Positions 44,756 through 55,960 of a DNA stretch of 64,000 bases are shown here, in pieces (position 1 is the first letter of the stretch; every line of letters begins with the position of its first letter). The DNA comes from Silene latifolia. Taxonomy: Eukaryota; Streptophyta; Magnoliopsida; Caryophyllales; Caryophyllaceae. Position numbers and translations under genes: made by a program. The stretch is from the NCBI RefSeq assembly GCF_048544455.1, contig NC_133538.1:1836658-1900657 (forward strand), given 5' to 3'. Below the pieces are notes generated by a model, which saw only the letters and a list, made by a program, of their open reading frames with translations, did no database searches and had not been told where the DNA came from.

Positions 44756-45870
44756 CTAAGTTAAGCAAATGACTATAACCAAAAGCGCTTACGAGAGGCA
44801 ACCCGTTTTTTTTTTTGGTTATTTATTTCAAGTTATCTTATTTTCAGTTAATTTATTTCGTTAATTTTAATTGCATTATTTCAATACTAATGGTGTTCTT
44901 TTGTCAGGTCGGAAAATGCTATGCCATTTGTGGAGTGTTGAGAGTTCAGAGATACAATCCCAAGTCGGGGATTTGAGTGACATTAGCGAGGTTAAGACGG
45001 AAAAAAAAACCGAAGAAAATGCTGCACAGTACACCGCACACCTAGCTCATAGGCGAGCCTCCTCACGAATTTTTAGGCGACTCTCCCACCACACGCTCAC
45101 CACCTGGGCTACTATCCCACCACCCGCCTATCACCTCCTGTTTCTTTTTAATCCCTTCCCTATTTCACAACATACACACATACACACATCCATATTCAAA
45201 AAAAAAGAGAGAAAAAGAAAGAACAAACGATAGAACAAGAGCAGCAGCGACGACACCACACCCACACTCTGTAGCCACCACCACCTCCGGCCAAAACCAC
45301 CTCGGTCGGCCACCACCTACTCGTTGGCAGCATACGCAGTACACCCGCTACTGTTTCTTCTTCTCTTGGGTTCGAAATTTGCCCTAATTCACTCGGAATT
45401 GACGAAAAATAATCATACTTATATAATAACAATTTGATAGTTGGTGAGTTTCTCTCTTAAATTCAACTTCAATTTTGGTTTTCTTTGAATTAGATTCATT
45501 GCTGAACCTAACTTTAGTCTACTAAGGTTGTTATTATTAGTATTGAATTTGTGTGGAATTGAAATTAGGTTAATTTGTTGAAGTAGGTGAATTATTGGAT
45601 GTTTTTCTGTTAATTTGTGTGCCATTGTTCATTCCTTGTGCTTTCTGGAGAATGGGAGATTAGATTTTTGAAATTGGAGGAGGTATTAGTAGAACCTAGA
45701 AGGTATTTATGGAATTATGGACAAACTCATGACCAAGGGTGGGCTTAGACCTTTATTAAGGAAATGTTGTCCTACTTACAAAGTTTACACTTATGAATTC
45801 TCGGCAACTTTGGAGAAACAGATGGATGAGAATGGGAGATGACTGGGATTACATTCAAATTTGGTGGGAA
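44756..45870 (+). other. A1 pol-envelope spacer
   Basis: Past the pol stop is a leader-like stretch containing GGCAACCC near 44795, frequent at this place in Athila elements. A GC-richer block (about 45025-45130) has AGGCGAGCC and AGGCGACTC strings like those of the A1 LTR. An A/G tract at 45200-45240 and AT-rich sequence follow. ORFs here (44871-45233 and minus-strand ones) have biased composition and no domain; I do not count them as genes. Confidence 0.5.
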
Positions 45871-47058
45871 GGAACGAGAGCTTGATTAAGATGACTTGCG
45901 TTCAACCCTTCACATCGAACTACCTCATGATGGGGAATTCTCTTTGCTCACTGAGTCACAATGGAAGAACTTTTGGGAAGCCATTACAGGTAAAGAAAAC
46001 AAAGAAGGCCACTTGAGCAATTTGATTTTCCATCCATTTCTTCAATTGTTACACTGTTTTATATCTATGACATTTTTGGGCCATAGTGAACCCACTAAGA
46101 TTAACATGTCCGAGTTGAGCTACTTATGGGCAATGATTCCTGAGGCCAAGGGTATTCCGGATTGGGCTACTTTGTTTGTTGGTACGTGCCTTCCTATTAG
46201 AAAGGCTGCTGCAAGGAAGATTTATCAAGGGGGTATGATAACTCTGTTGTGAAACTATTTCAATATCAAAATATCTGCTTCTTGCTTGGAGGTAGTAGGT
46301 GACTGTGGTTTTACTTTGGATGGCCTCCGTGGTGCTTACATGTTTCGTATCAAAAGTAGAAGGCAGTCGTGAGGCCTTTGGCATTATAGTTTGGACCGCA
46401 TATCTTACGTAAAACTCCCTAGCCCTGTGGGGGATCCTCTTCCATTTGGTCCAAGAGCGAGCGATTTCTACATTACTCGGGATGGTTCTATTCCAGACAC
46501 TGTGTTTGGGTCAGAGGATGAAGGATATGTGGATGTAGCTATGCTGGAGAGGGATGAGAGACTTGCTAGTGAGGACAAAGAGGTTGGGGACTAGTGGACC
46601 GAGTCGGTACAAGAATCGACTCTTTCTGAGGGAGGTGGATGGGGCGATTTCTCTAGTTGGTGTACTATGGTGGATCGATGGGGAGACACTGTTGATGCTA
46701 GTTTGGTTCAGTTGGGTACTCAGTTATGAAGGCTAGAGGATCGATTGGAGAGCCACGATGATAATATGGAGGAGATTGACGACCATCTTTTGGAGTCCTT
46801 GGCTTATCAGCGATCTTTGCATCAGTTCTACTTGAAACGTTATCCTGGTGAGATTTCTCCTTTATCAAAAGAGATGTTGGCTGGCATACAAGAGCGAGAG
46901 GCAGCAAGGGTAGCTAGGAGAGCGGCACGTGCAGTGCGGCCCACGACCGTGCGAGTCCTTCCAGTTCTCATTGACTCATTATGGTATGATCTTCTTTCTT
47001 ACTTATTTAAGTGTCCTTTGAAACATTGGGGACAATGCCATTCATGTGTGGGGAAGTA
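45871..47058 (+). pseudogene. A1 envelope-position ORF (Athila ORF family)
   Basis: Frames 45896-46252, 46391-46594 and 46745-47059 together cover a protein of about 380 residues, broken by stops near 46250, 46371, 46592 and 46729. Content includes LSYLWAMIPEAKGIPDWA, close in style to the ORF found between pol and the 3' LTR in Athila elements, and an alanine/arginine-rich end. No signal peptide or membrane segment stands out in the readable parts. The family is known but its function is not established. A conserved TTGGGGACAATG string follows at about 47025. Confidence 0.6.
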
Positions 47059-47225
47059 GATATATTATACCATTTGTATTATATGTATCATTTTATTTCA
47101 TGTTTCGTACTTTAATTATTCATTAAAAAAAGAAAAAAAAAAAAGAAAAAAATAGAATAGGAAAAAAATGAAAAAATGGAAAAAGAAAAAAAAAAAGAGA
47201 AAGAAATGTATCCCGACTAGGTGAA
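47059..47225 (+). other. A1 3' tail with A/G tract
   Basis: No gene is present. An A/G-rich tract at about 47125-47205 resembles those in the E1 and E2 tails, although A1 is from another family. The expected polypurine tract and 3' LTR are absent. Confidence 0.5.
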
Positions 47226-48029
47226 ATGTAACACCCCCTTCTTACCCGACCAAGGTAATGGGGAGATGTTACCTTCTCTGTTTCCTGAGGCGACAAATCG
47301 GAGATACGATAAAGAAATATTTATTATAAATGACAAGTTTAGTGATTACAAACCATAAACTAATGAATAAATTAAAACTCATGGCTACTATACTCATCTA
47401 ACTAGTGATACTCATCTCGTGACTCATCAAGCTCGTCCCATCTCTTGCGTACTATTCAACAATCTGTATCTAACCTGCTCCCCATATGGCTAAAGGACAT
47501 CATATTGATCAACACATGCCACCCCAAAAGAGACAGGTGATAAAACACAGACACACAAACGTCAGTTTCAATGAACAAATAAAAGACGACACAACTAAAG
47601 TGTGAACATGCAACATGACTACCAATGTGAATGATATAATACTAAAAGACCACCACCAGAGTACCGGGACACGCCCAGGTATACCGACAACCACACTAGT
47701 ACCGGCACATGCCCAGACATACTGATAACCATAGACAGGTACCGGGACACGCCCAGACGTACCGGGTCCGGAAGCCAACCGGATCCCCTACCAGACGCCG
47801 TGTCTCAACCACACGCGTCTCTCCAAACTAAAGCCATTAATGTGCACATCCCTCTTGGAGTGGAAAGCTCCAAGAGGTGACTCAAGCGTAAGACGGTATC
47901 CCAACCGTCTTACGCCTCCAAAATAATCAACAACAACAACTACAACCACAACAACAACAACCACAACAATAATTCCTGAAACATATGTAATGACGACCAA
48001 TGCATGAATCACAACCAACATATCATAAT
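47226..48029. mobile_element. Unidentified LTR-like block
   Basis: The block begins TGTAACACCCCCTTCTTACC, a form common at starts of plant gypsy LTRs, and is cut by the D1 LTR at 48030. It includes three or four repeats of a GTACCGGGACACGCCCAG-like word (about 47660-47770) and an ACAACA-rich stretch (about 47930-47970). The minus-strand ORFs here follow from the repeat and have no domain. No primer site or pol is linked to it. Confidence 0.4.
47650..47775. repeat. Short degenerate tandem repeat
   Basis: Units of the form 'agtaccgg-acacgcccag-c-ta' recur about three to four times with a period near 40-50 bases. The repeat produces the repetitive minus-strand ORF over the same interval. Confidence 0.6.
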
Positions 48030-49428
48030 TGATGCGTGCTTTTTATATAAGGTTTTTACCCTATATTTACACGCATTTTTGTGTTATTTATGTGGCATCT
48101 AGCTACGAATGCCCCCAAATAGTCTACTTTGGTTTGTCTTGTAATATTTGTAGGTATGAGCCGGAGAGGAGCATAATCGAGCCTGAACCTGTCCCGTTTG
48201 CATACATTAAGAAGATAGAAGAATCGGATCCCGGAAATTGTCACCTAAGGATGCATGAAGTTGTTTCAAAAGATGTTTTGAGTTCATCCACATTGATACA
48301 GTGCTACTATGCTCGATCGATTAAGTTGACTGTTAAATCTGGTCGATCGAGTAACCTTTGATGCTGAAAACTCTCGATCGAGTACTTGCTTTACTCGATC
48401 GAGATGGGTGTTTACTGAGTTCCTCGGTCGAGTGCTTGCTTTGCTCGATCGAGATGTTTGACTTATATTTGGCTCGATTAAGTGGTATGTTTCTACTCGA
48501 TCGAGAGTCTTTCATGATTATGCAATCTTTAAGATTTATCTTTCGGATATTTTATTTGTATCTTAGAATAAATAAGGGAGGAGAGAAAGACGGAAAAACT
48601 CATCTCTTCTCTTGGCACTTTACTCCTTAGACCTAAAAACTCTATTGCTAGGAATTACATTGTTCGGTTTTTTCGATCTTGAATTTGTTTATTAATTATT
48701 GCAATTATCGTTCTTGTCTTCATCTATTTTATTTATTGCTCTTTCTTTTGTTTCTTTAGTAATTAATTATCATGTTCAATATATTAATCTCGTTTGTCTT
48801 TATTGATTTCTCAATTTACGTTATGTATAGCTAATTTCCTATGCTAGGACATAAGGGGAGCCATGGTAATTAGGGAAGATATGATTAGGTGATTAGGCTT
48901 GGCTAGAATTAGGTTTGTGTTGTTAATCATTGCATTTAATAGCAAATAGCAGCTTGAGTCGACGGATTTAGCTAGTTGATTTGATACGCCTTGACCTAGA
49001 TCGGAAGATTGGAAGGGGTAAGACCTGCAGTGAACATTAGGAAATTCTAATGAGGGTGAAAGCCAAGTTAGTAATGTTTTAAGGCGAATAGCGGACCGGA
49101 AGGACCTTTTCATTACCTGCAGACCGAGCTCAAGCTAACCTTTCACCTTAGATTTGATCTCTAGAAAACCATGGTGAACCGACTGTCCTAGCTGTTTTCT
49201 CTCTTTGGTAATTTCTTCGTTTATTGTTTGTTTCTTTATTGTTCTCTTCCCCTTTATCTCCATAGTTTAGAATCAAACAATTAACCGCCAAAGAAACGGT
49301 TACTTAGGTAGACTTAATTTAGCATACATTGTTCCCATCTCCCTGTGGATTTGATACCCGACCGCCTCTACTACATTTTATAGAGACCGATTGGTTTTAT
49401 TTTTGATAGGGTTGCGACAGCCGTGTCA
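48030..49428 (+). repeat. D1 5' LTR
   Basis: The LTR starts TGATGCGTGC and ends CCGTGTCA, 1,399 bp. Eight palindrome-type sites lie at 48312-48505, followed by a likely TATA box at about 48567. The start resembles the E1 and E2 LTR start (TGATGCGTG...TACACGCATTT), which supports common descent. Confidence 0.85.
48312..48505. promoter_or_regulatory. D1 LTR palindrome array
   Basis: CTCGATCGAG-type sites occur at 48312, 48342, 48373, 48394, 48423, 48444, 48473 and 48496, some with one or two changes. The two best pairs, 48373/48394 and 48423/48444, are 21 bp apart; the outer pairs are 30 and 23 bp apart. The array lies upstream of the presumed TATA box, as in E1. Confidence 0.7.
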
Positions 49429-49433
49429 ATTTT

Positions 49434-49451
49434 TGGTGTCGTTGCCGGGGA
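49434..49451 (+). other. D1 primer binding site (tRNA-Asp type)
   Basis: TGGTGTCGTTGCCGGGGA has two C-to-T differences from the E1 site and starts five bases after the LTR. Confidence 0.8.
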
Positions 49452-49618
49452 GACGGTGTTATTTTGTTTGCTTTATATTAATTTTGTCTCTAGCCTCAAG
49501 GAATTTATTCCTTGAGACTATTCTCATATTTTCCTCTAGTGCTATAGTTGTTTTACAGGTGATCCGTCCTAGAAGAGGGCACTGTAATATCTGATGTTTC
49601 ACAACTTCGTTTGCTAAA

Positions 49619-50990
49619 ATGCCTAACATCGCTAGTCACTCGGAGCCTACAGTAGATTCCTTACCCAAAGGTTTCCTACTTCCTACTACATATGCTGGTA
49701 CCTTTGGAATTCATCCATCCTACATTCAGTTGGTTGAGAAGAATCTTTTCAAGGGAGTAGCTGGTGATGATCCGTGTAAGCATATGGAGTTGTTCACTGA
49801 TTACTGCTCCACCATTCCTTTAGTTTCTTGGGTGACACAAGATAGGGTCAATGAAATTCTTTTTCCTTTTTCTTTGACTGATGACACCCGGGATTGGTTG
49901 AGAGATTTGGATAGGGAAGCTGCTGGTATTACTGACTGGAATTCCCTAGCTTTCACCTTTTACAGAAGGTACTTGCCACTACAGCACACCAACACATTAA
50001 GAGGCCAAATCACTAATTTTATACAATTGGCCACTGAAGATTTGAATGAAGCTTAGACTAGGTTCAAGAAGCTAGTTCGCTCTGTACCTCATCTTGGCTT
50101 CCAACAATGGTTCTTGTGCAACCAATTTTACAATGGGTTGTATGCCGATCAAAGAGCCATATTGGATGTTGCATCTAAAAGGAGATTTCAGAAGAATATT
50201 GAAGACAATATGGGATGACATCTTATTGAAGACATGGCCATTCGTGTAGCTGAGTATGGAAATCCCAGAGGAGGCAGGCGAATGAGTGAAAGAGATGGTG
50301 AATCTCTTGTAGCTGAGGTAGAGATTCATAACGCTAGGTGTGACGAGTCTGAGGGTCCGCCAATTTCGGGTGATCATGAGCAGGTCCATGCTATGATTGA
50401 GCAAGAGGTATTTTGTGGTAGATGTGGTGCGGAAGGACATGATCCTATTACTTGTATAGCAGAAGTAGAACGAGTCCATGCTTACCAACAATATAAGCAA
50501 GGGATTTCGTTCTCTAAACTTTATGAAGATTTAGCCATATCAAGTATCTCAAGTCCCACTAATTTGATGCCACAACAAGATAATTCTTCTTCTACAAATA
50601 CAGAGATTACGGAGTTGAAATCCTTGGTGCTATCTTTGCCACTTCAACTCCATAAAAATGCGGAAGACAATGAGAACTCCATAGAGAAGTTGAAATATCA
50701 ATTCACACAATTTGCATTCGAGCAAATGAATCATGCGAATCGATCACCTCCTTGCGACTGGATTAATGCAATTAATCTCCAAAGTGGTCTTACCTATGAT
50801 GGACCAATAATGCCGGAAAATGCTGATTTATCTGTTGACGGAAATCCGGAAACTGTTTTGGAAGATCAATTTGATGAAGACGCTGCTGAACCTCGTCAAA
50901 GTTCTCGATCGAGTGATTTGGGCACTCGATCGAGCAATTCCTCCTTTGAAAGTTCTCGATCGAGTGATAAAAGTGCTTGATCAAGTAGTG
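49619..50990 (+). pseudogene. D1 gag and linker
   Basis: The readable frame starts at 49619; the element's true start is probably upstream, as IASHSEPT corresponds to about residue 80 of E1 gag. The core has DTRDWLRDLD and GITDWNSLAFTFYRRYL. Stops at 50054 and 50216 fall where E1 or E2 and the family have Trp (TGG to TAG and TGG to TGA). The CCHC knuckle FCGRCGAEGHDPITC is near 50410-50455. The linker to 50980 has INLQSGLTYDGP and then SSRSSD-type repeats encoded by CTCGATCGAG palindromes. Confidence 0.85.
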
Positions 50991-51087
50991 CCGAAATTGA
51001 CGACCTTGATCGAGAAGGTTATGTTCCTCGATCGAGCAGATCCCAAGAGAAAAGGTCTCGATCGAGTGATAAAAGTACTCGATCGAG
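50904..51087. repeat. D1 linker palindrome array
   Basis: Palindromes lie at 50904/50925, 50955/50976, 51005/51027 and 51057/51078. Three of the four pairs are spaced 21 bp, the third 22 bp. The site at 50976 reads CTTGATCAAG, changed on both arms yet still palindromic; two CpG transitions would also explain this. The array occupies the same place, between gag and protease, as in E1 and E2. Confidence 0.8.
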
Positions 51088-51235
51088 TACATGCAATAGC
51101 GAAGACGCTGTTTCGAAGTCTAAACACGCTGATGTATCATTTTCCCCTACCGCGGAGATGCCAAGTTTAGACAAAGGTAAAGGGAAAAATAGCAGACCCA
51201 CTTAATCTTACCAGAATTCTTTATCCGAGATGTCT

Positions 51236-51930
51236 GAAAGATGCTAAGGTTGAGCGACAGTTCGGTAAGTTTGTGTAGGTGGTCAAGAACCTTCAGGTAA
51301 CCGTTCCTTTTACCGAATTAATTACCCAGGTAACTTCGTATGCGAAATTCATGAAAGATATTTTGACGCATAAGAGAGAGCTTAGTGAGTTTGAGGCTGT
51401 GGCCTTTATGGAAGAGTCTAGTAACTTAATTCTTAATAAAGCTCCGCCCAAATTAAAAGACCTGGGTAGTTTTTCTATTACCTGTGTAATAGGAAATGAA
51501 GTAATAGAAAAGGCTCTTTGTGATTTAGGAGCCAGTGTCAGTGTCATGCCTTACTGTGTTTGCAAGAACCTTAATATGAGTCACCTTAAAATTACTAATA
51601 TCACCCTCCAGATGGCCGATAGATCAGTTAGACGACCCTTACGCATCCTAGAAGACGTGCCTGTCAAGGTAGGCAAATTTTTTATCCCAGTAGATTTTAT
51701 TGTCTTAGACATAGCTGAGGATGCCAGGACCCCGATTATATTGGGAAGACCATTCTTGTGTACAACTGGGGTTATTATCGATGTCAAACAAGGGCGTTTG
51801 ACTCCTACGGTGGCGGATGACGCTATCACATTCAGTTTGCCTTGTACACTTGCTAGACCAATGATAGAGTATACTTATTATTCATTTGATATCATTGATG
51901 AATCTGTTTACGTGGTCTGATCGGATTCCA
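51236..51930 (+). pseudogene. D1 retropepsin-like protease
   Basis: The open frame of 213 codons (51279-51920) begins with VTVPFTELITQV. It has the active site ALCDLGASVSVMP (about 51510-51550), LQMADRSVRRPL and IILGRPFL (about 51735-51760), and ends with PCTLARPMIEYTYYSF. Unlike E1 and E2, this last segment continues as in pol-bearing Athila elements. The domain looks intact, while the fused polyprotein is broken on both sides. Confidence 0.83.
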
Positions 51931-52073
51931 TGATAAGGGATCCACTGCAAGCTTTGATGTTGTTAGATGACTGTGAAGATAACCCGGAGAACAATGACGC
52001 TGTGTTGGATCTGCTTTAAGCTGTAATAGATGAGCATGAAATCACCAACGTTGAAGGATAAAAGGTAAAACAA

Positions 52074-53178
52074 ATGGTAAACACTTCATGCGCTATTGGG
52101 GTAAAGGTACATGAGTGTAAGCCTTTTCCTTCTCATCTTAAATATGCATTTTTAGATGATATTGAGCAGTATCCAGTCATTGTTAGTGCTAAGCTTGATG
52201 ATAAGCAGCTAACCGCTTTGTTAGCTGTTCTTAAGAAAAACAGAACGATGGGTTATTCTTTGGACGATATTCAGGGCATCAGCCCTGATATTTGTATCCA
52301 CAAGATTGAGCTAGAGGAAGATGACAAGCCTTGCAGACAAGGTTAGCGCAGGCTGAATCAGAAGATGCAGGATGTTGTGATGGCTGAGGTAATGAAGCTA
52401 CTTGATGTAGGTATTATCTTTTTTGTTGGTCATTCTAAATGGGTGAGTCCAGTTCAGGTGGTTCCTAAGAAAGGAGGAACTACTGTGGTTAAGAATGATA
52501 AAAATGAGTTGATACCTACTAGAGTTGTGACTGGTTGGCAGATGTGCATAGACTATATAGACAACCGAATGCCGCCACAAAGAAGGATCACTTCCCCCTT
52601 CCTTTTATTTTTCGGATGGAAGAAATGTTAGCCTCTCATAAGTTCTTCTGTTATTTAGATGGATACTTAGGGTTCTTTCAGATCCCTATTCATCCGGATG
52701 ATCAGGAAAAGACTACTTTTACTTGTCCTCAACGTGTTTTTGCTTATCGTAGAATACCTTTTGGTTTATGCAATGCTCCAGCTACCTTTCAAAGGTGCAT
52801 GATGGAGATATTTTCTGAGTATATAGAGTCTATTATGGAGGTCTTTATGGACGATTTCAGCGTCTATGGGATTAATTTTGATAATTGTTTGTCTAACCTT
52901 GATAAAGTGTTGCAGCGCTGCATTAAGGTTAATCTTGTGCTTAACTGGAAAAAATGTCACTTTATGGTCAACGAGGGAGTTGTCTTAGGGCACTTAGTTT
53001 CAGATAGGGGCTTCGAGGTTGATCGAGCAAAAGTGCAAGTGATTAAGCAATTGCCTCCTCCTGTTAATATTAAAGGAGTGAGGAGTTTCCTTGGACATGC
53101 TGGCTTTTATCGCCGGTTCATCAAGGACTTTTCTAAAATTTCTAAACCACTTACACAATTGTTATTAAAAGATGCCCC
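52074..53178 (+). pseudogene. D1 reverse transcriptase, truncated at its end
   Basis: KPFPSHLKYAFLDD leads into RT. RRLNQKM, SKWVSPVQVVPKKGG, then a frameshift at about 52555, and from 52535 the frame gives KKDHFPLPF, CYLDGYLGFFQIPIHPDD, FAYRRIPFGLCNAPATF, the catalytic FMDDF (about 52845-52860) and VRSFLGHAGFYRRFIKDF. A stop near 52344 (Gln to TAG) also breaks it. Homology ends at LLLKDAP (about 53178), just before RNase H. Confidence 0.87.
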
Positions 53179-53600
53179 TACTACAAATGGAGGACCGGTG
53201 AAGGCTACGACGTCATGTATCGTCATTTGAAGGTGGCCCATGGCATTACTCGTGAATTATACCCGTGATATTTAAATCGAGTCTGTCAATTCCAATGATT
53301 TATTCCGTCGTCATTATTCAAGTCAAATAATTATGTAATTTAGTTACGGAGTTATCGAATGTATGTCGTTTCTATTACGGAATAATATAAAGCTTTTCGA
53401 TTACGATTGCAATTTCGTTGTCACTATTTTTTTTAGAAAAAAAAAAGTCATAAGGGTCCATCAGGCCCGGCCCGACCCAACCCGCTTCCAGCCTGCCCCC
53501 AACCGGCCTCTGGCCTGGCCCGGGTCAGACATCTGCCCAGGCCAGCCAAGCCCGCCTCCCCCCTGGCCTGTTCAGGGCCTAGCCAGTTCAACCCGGCCCG
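53179..53600. other. Unassigned sequence with GC-rich block
   Basis: After the D1 breakpoint the sequence is unique. A C/G-rich block at 53463-53600 consists of GGCCCGG- and CCAGCC-like words. The plus-strand ORF 53363-53641 over it is compositional. I see no domain or element boundary. Confidence 0.3.
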
Positions 53601-53639
53601 ATAACAGGTCTACCGAGGATATACCAGAAAACAGTAGTT

Positions 53640-53844
53640 GACCAAAATAAAATCTCGCCATCAACATCCAGTTTCGAGATCTGAAGTGGAGGACGATCAA
53701 GATTTGGCTCCTCCACTGATCTTCACCAGCATCGCACTCCACATCTTCCTCCACAGGATCAAGTTTCGTCTCAAATCGCAGTGGAGTAACCCTAAGATTA
53801 GGTTTCCTCAATGATTTGGGCGAATTCGATTTTGTATTATTCAT
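53640..53844 (-). CDS. Possible host-gene exon fragment, product unknown
   Basis: The ATG at 53844 on the minus strand opens a frame beginning MNNTKSNSPKSLRKPN, then RVTPLRFETKLDPVEEDVEC and an acidic stretch. It resembles ordinary protein sequence rather than an element or low-complexity sequence. After about 60 codons the reading becomes unconvincing and enters the GC-rich block, so an intron or breakpoint is likely near 53660. I do not recognise the product. It could be a first exon captured by an element or left from a gene. Confidence 0.25.
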
Positions 53845-55936
53845 ACTAGTACTAGCAGCAAAAATAGGCGACTTTTTTTTGTTTTTTTTTTTGGTGAATT
53901 ATTTACTATTATTATAGAGATTATTAGTGGATTTCTTATACTTCCCCTTAGAGAAGTTTAAGTCGTCGCAAAGAAATTAGAGAATCCTCTCTTTAACTTC
54001 TCTGTCATCTCTCAATAGGTATAACAAGTGTCCCATCATTTACAAATTGCAACTAGCTCATTCGTTAATTTTTAATTTGTCATTGGTATGATTGTATTCG
54101 ATCTCTCAGCACAAATAAGGTTCATAAAGGGTGATAGTTATATGATCGCATCTACAAAATGAAATATTTTTTTAAATTTTTTCTATGTAAAGTTTAAAAA
54201 ATAAAGTCATTATTCAGAATATTGAAAACTTTTAGACTTTAACGAGAATCAAATTGTTAGTATTTTTAACAATAGTAAAACTAAAACTAAGTATGACTAT
54301 TTTGGGTTCGATAATATTGTGATACAGGAATATATGTTGATGCTCTGTATGCAAAAATAAAAATAAAAATTGAGGAACTATTCACTGAACTTGTTACTCT
54401 TTCAAACAGTCTTCATTTCAGGAAGGCTTTGCAATTCAGTCTGGTATCCGGGGGTCAACATGGTGTGCATTTCAGCTCTCTAATAGGGCACCAAAATCAC
54501 AAGGCAAAATAGGGCACCAAAATTTTGAGTTCAATCCCTCCAAAAGGTCAAACATACACAGTGTATTATACATTTATCCTCTTTGTTTCCCACTTTCCTC
54601 CAATTCTTTGATTTTTGTTTTATTTAATTGGTTCACACTACACGGTTGTACACTAGTACACATCAGTCAAAATTTTTAAAGACATTTTTATCTTTCTTGA
54701 TTTTTGTGTTTTTTTTCAAGGGATGATCTTTATCTTTCAATTTTTTACAGTAATTATTACATAATACGGTATTATATTGTGAGACACTTTTATTGTGTAA
54801 AAACAACTCATTAGCAATGAGCGAATAGTTATTTTATAAAAATAAACGTTTCATTGTGTGATACCGACATTTTTGTTTTACATAATCTCGGATTCTTATA
54901 CTTGGTTGTACCATGCTTATGGTACAATTGGATGTATAATCCTATTTGTGAAATTGTGCAATTTTCTCTAATAGTAACAAACTTTTTTTTTTCTTCTTTA
55001 CTTTAACAAAAATTTAACTTTCATTATTTAGTCTTTTAATAATTACTAGATTTCCTGCACGTGCATTGCACGGTAATTAAATAGTGGTATAATTTTATGT
55101 GAGCTGATAAAAAATGGAAGTTTTTGAATCTGAAAAATATGTCTTTTTTCATAGAAAATGCTTACTATAACCAGTGTCAAACATCTCTTCTCTATATAGT
55201 AAGGAGTGGAAATAAACATTCAAGCACACATAAAATAAAAAAAAATCAATTAGAGACTTGTGTCTTTTGTATTGTGACTTGATATATATATATATATATA
55301 AAACTGGGTTAGAGCGTTGTGGATGCACCACGTGTCCTATACAGCCTTAATGACAATCATTAATTACAGCTAATCATTTAATATAAGCATAATAAATGCT
55401 GTATAAATCTCAGCAAAATATTAATTATAGTTTAATAAATTTATTATAAAATTACATAAAAAAATTACGGTAATTTGATTCTAAATTTAGTAAAAAATTA
55501 TTTTGATAAAAAATCTAAAATGTAAATAATTATGTTCATTGCGAAAAATGCTTTCAATTGAGTATAATTTTGATTATATTTATTGAAATATTTTGATATG
55601 TAGAGATGATTAAAATGAGTGTCTCATGATATTTTACATTTACGTAAAAAACATTTTGAGAAAGTTATAAAACTTAAACCATTAAATCCGGTAAGAAAAA
55701 TATATATGAGAGAGTCATTGTATTTATTAAAAACAGAACTTAAAGAAAACTGGTAAGAGATAAGTTTTTATAGTATTGAGAATGAAAAAAATTAATTATA
55801 TTGCGAGAAATTGAATATATATAAGATTTTAATAGGTTTAAATAGTGTGATAAGGAGTATGTATTTACACAGTAACACATTGATCGCGAGTACATTTAAA
55901 TAAACAAAACAAAAGTAATGATTATTAAGTAATATA
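53845..55936. other. AT-rich non-coding stretch
   Basis: No gene is supported. Contents: poly-T runs at 53872-53892; a near repeat AGGGCACCAAAAT (54486 and 54513); a TGCACGTGCATTGCACGG string at about 55057-55075; and a (TA)10 microsatellite at about 55281-55301 followed by AAACTGGG. The last two are reminiscent of ends of small plant DNA transposons, but I cannot define boundaries. Confidence 0.45.
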
Positions 55937-55960
55937 CACTACAAAATAAACACGGTAAAC

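Larger units (their letters stand above)
21048..47058 (+). mobile_element. A1: Athila-type retrotransposon hosting K1 and E2
   Basis: A1 is a gypsy element in the order LTR, primer site, gag, protease, RT, RNase H, integrase, then an envelope-position ORF, which is the Athila layout. K1 sits in its 5' LTR and E2 in its gag. Without them A1 covers roughly 9 kb. Its genes carry many stops. The 3' LTR is not found: sequence after 47058 leads into an unrelated LTR-like block, so the 3' end was lost. The start near 21048 is judged from similarity to the LTR at 2095 and is approximate. Confidence 0.75.
48030..53178 (+). mobile_element. D1: Athila-type element with pol, 3' truncated
   Basis: D1 keeps a complete 5' LTR, primer site, gag, protease and most of RT. 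It ends within the start of RNase H at about 53178, and no 3' LTR follows. Its gag core is plainly related to E1 and E2 gag (shared GITDWNSLA, QFYNGLY, RAILD), while its palindromes are CTCGATCGAG rather than GTCGATCGAC. It is the best candidate in this window for the enzyme-bearing relative of the gag-protease-only family. Several stops make this copy inactive. Confidence 0.82.

Noticed and set aside
44871-45233. ORF of 120 codons after the A1 integrase as a separate gene.
   Set aside because: It reads through GC-rich and A/G-tract sequence with no domain; it is best seen as spacer.
47509-48021. Glycine/valine-rich minus-strand ORFs.
   Set aside because: They are translations of a degenerate tandem repeat and an ACAACA-rich stretch.
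50955-50985. CTTGATCAAG at 50976 as proof of compensatory change preserving the palindrome.
   Set aside because: Two independent CpG transitions of CTCGATCGAG give the same result, so it is weak evidence; the G1 change to CTATAG is better.
55040-55305. Helitron end at the (TA)n and AAACTGGG stretch.
   Set aside because: No CTRR end with a hairpin and no helicase was found; the similarity is only to common AT-rich motifs.
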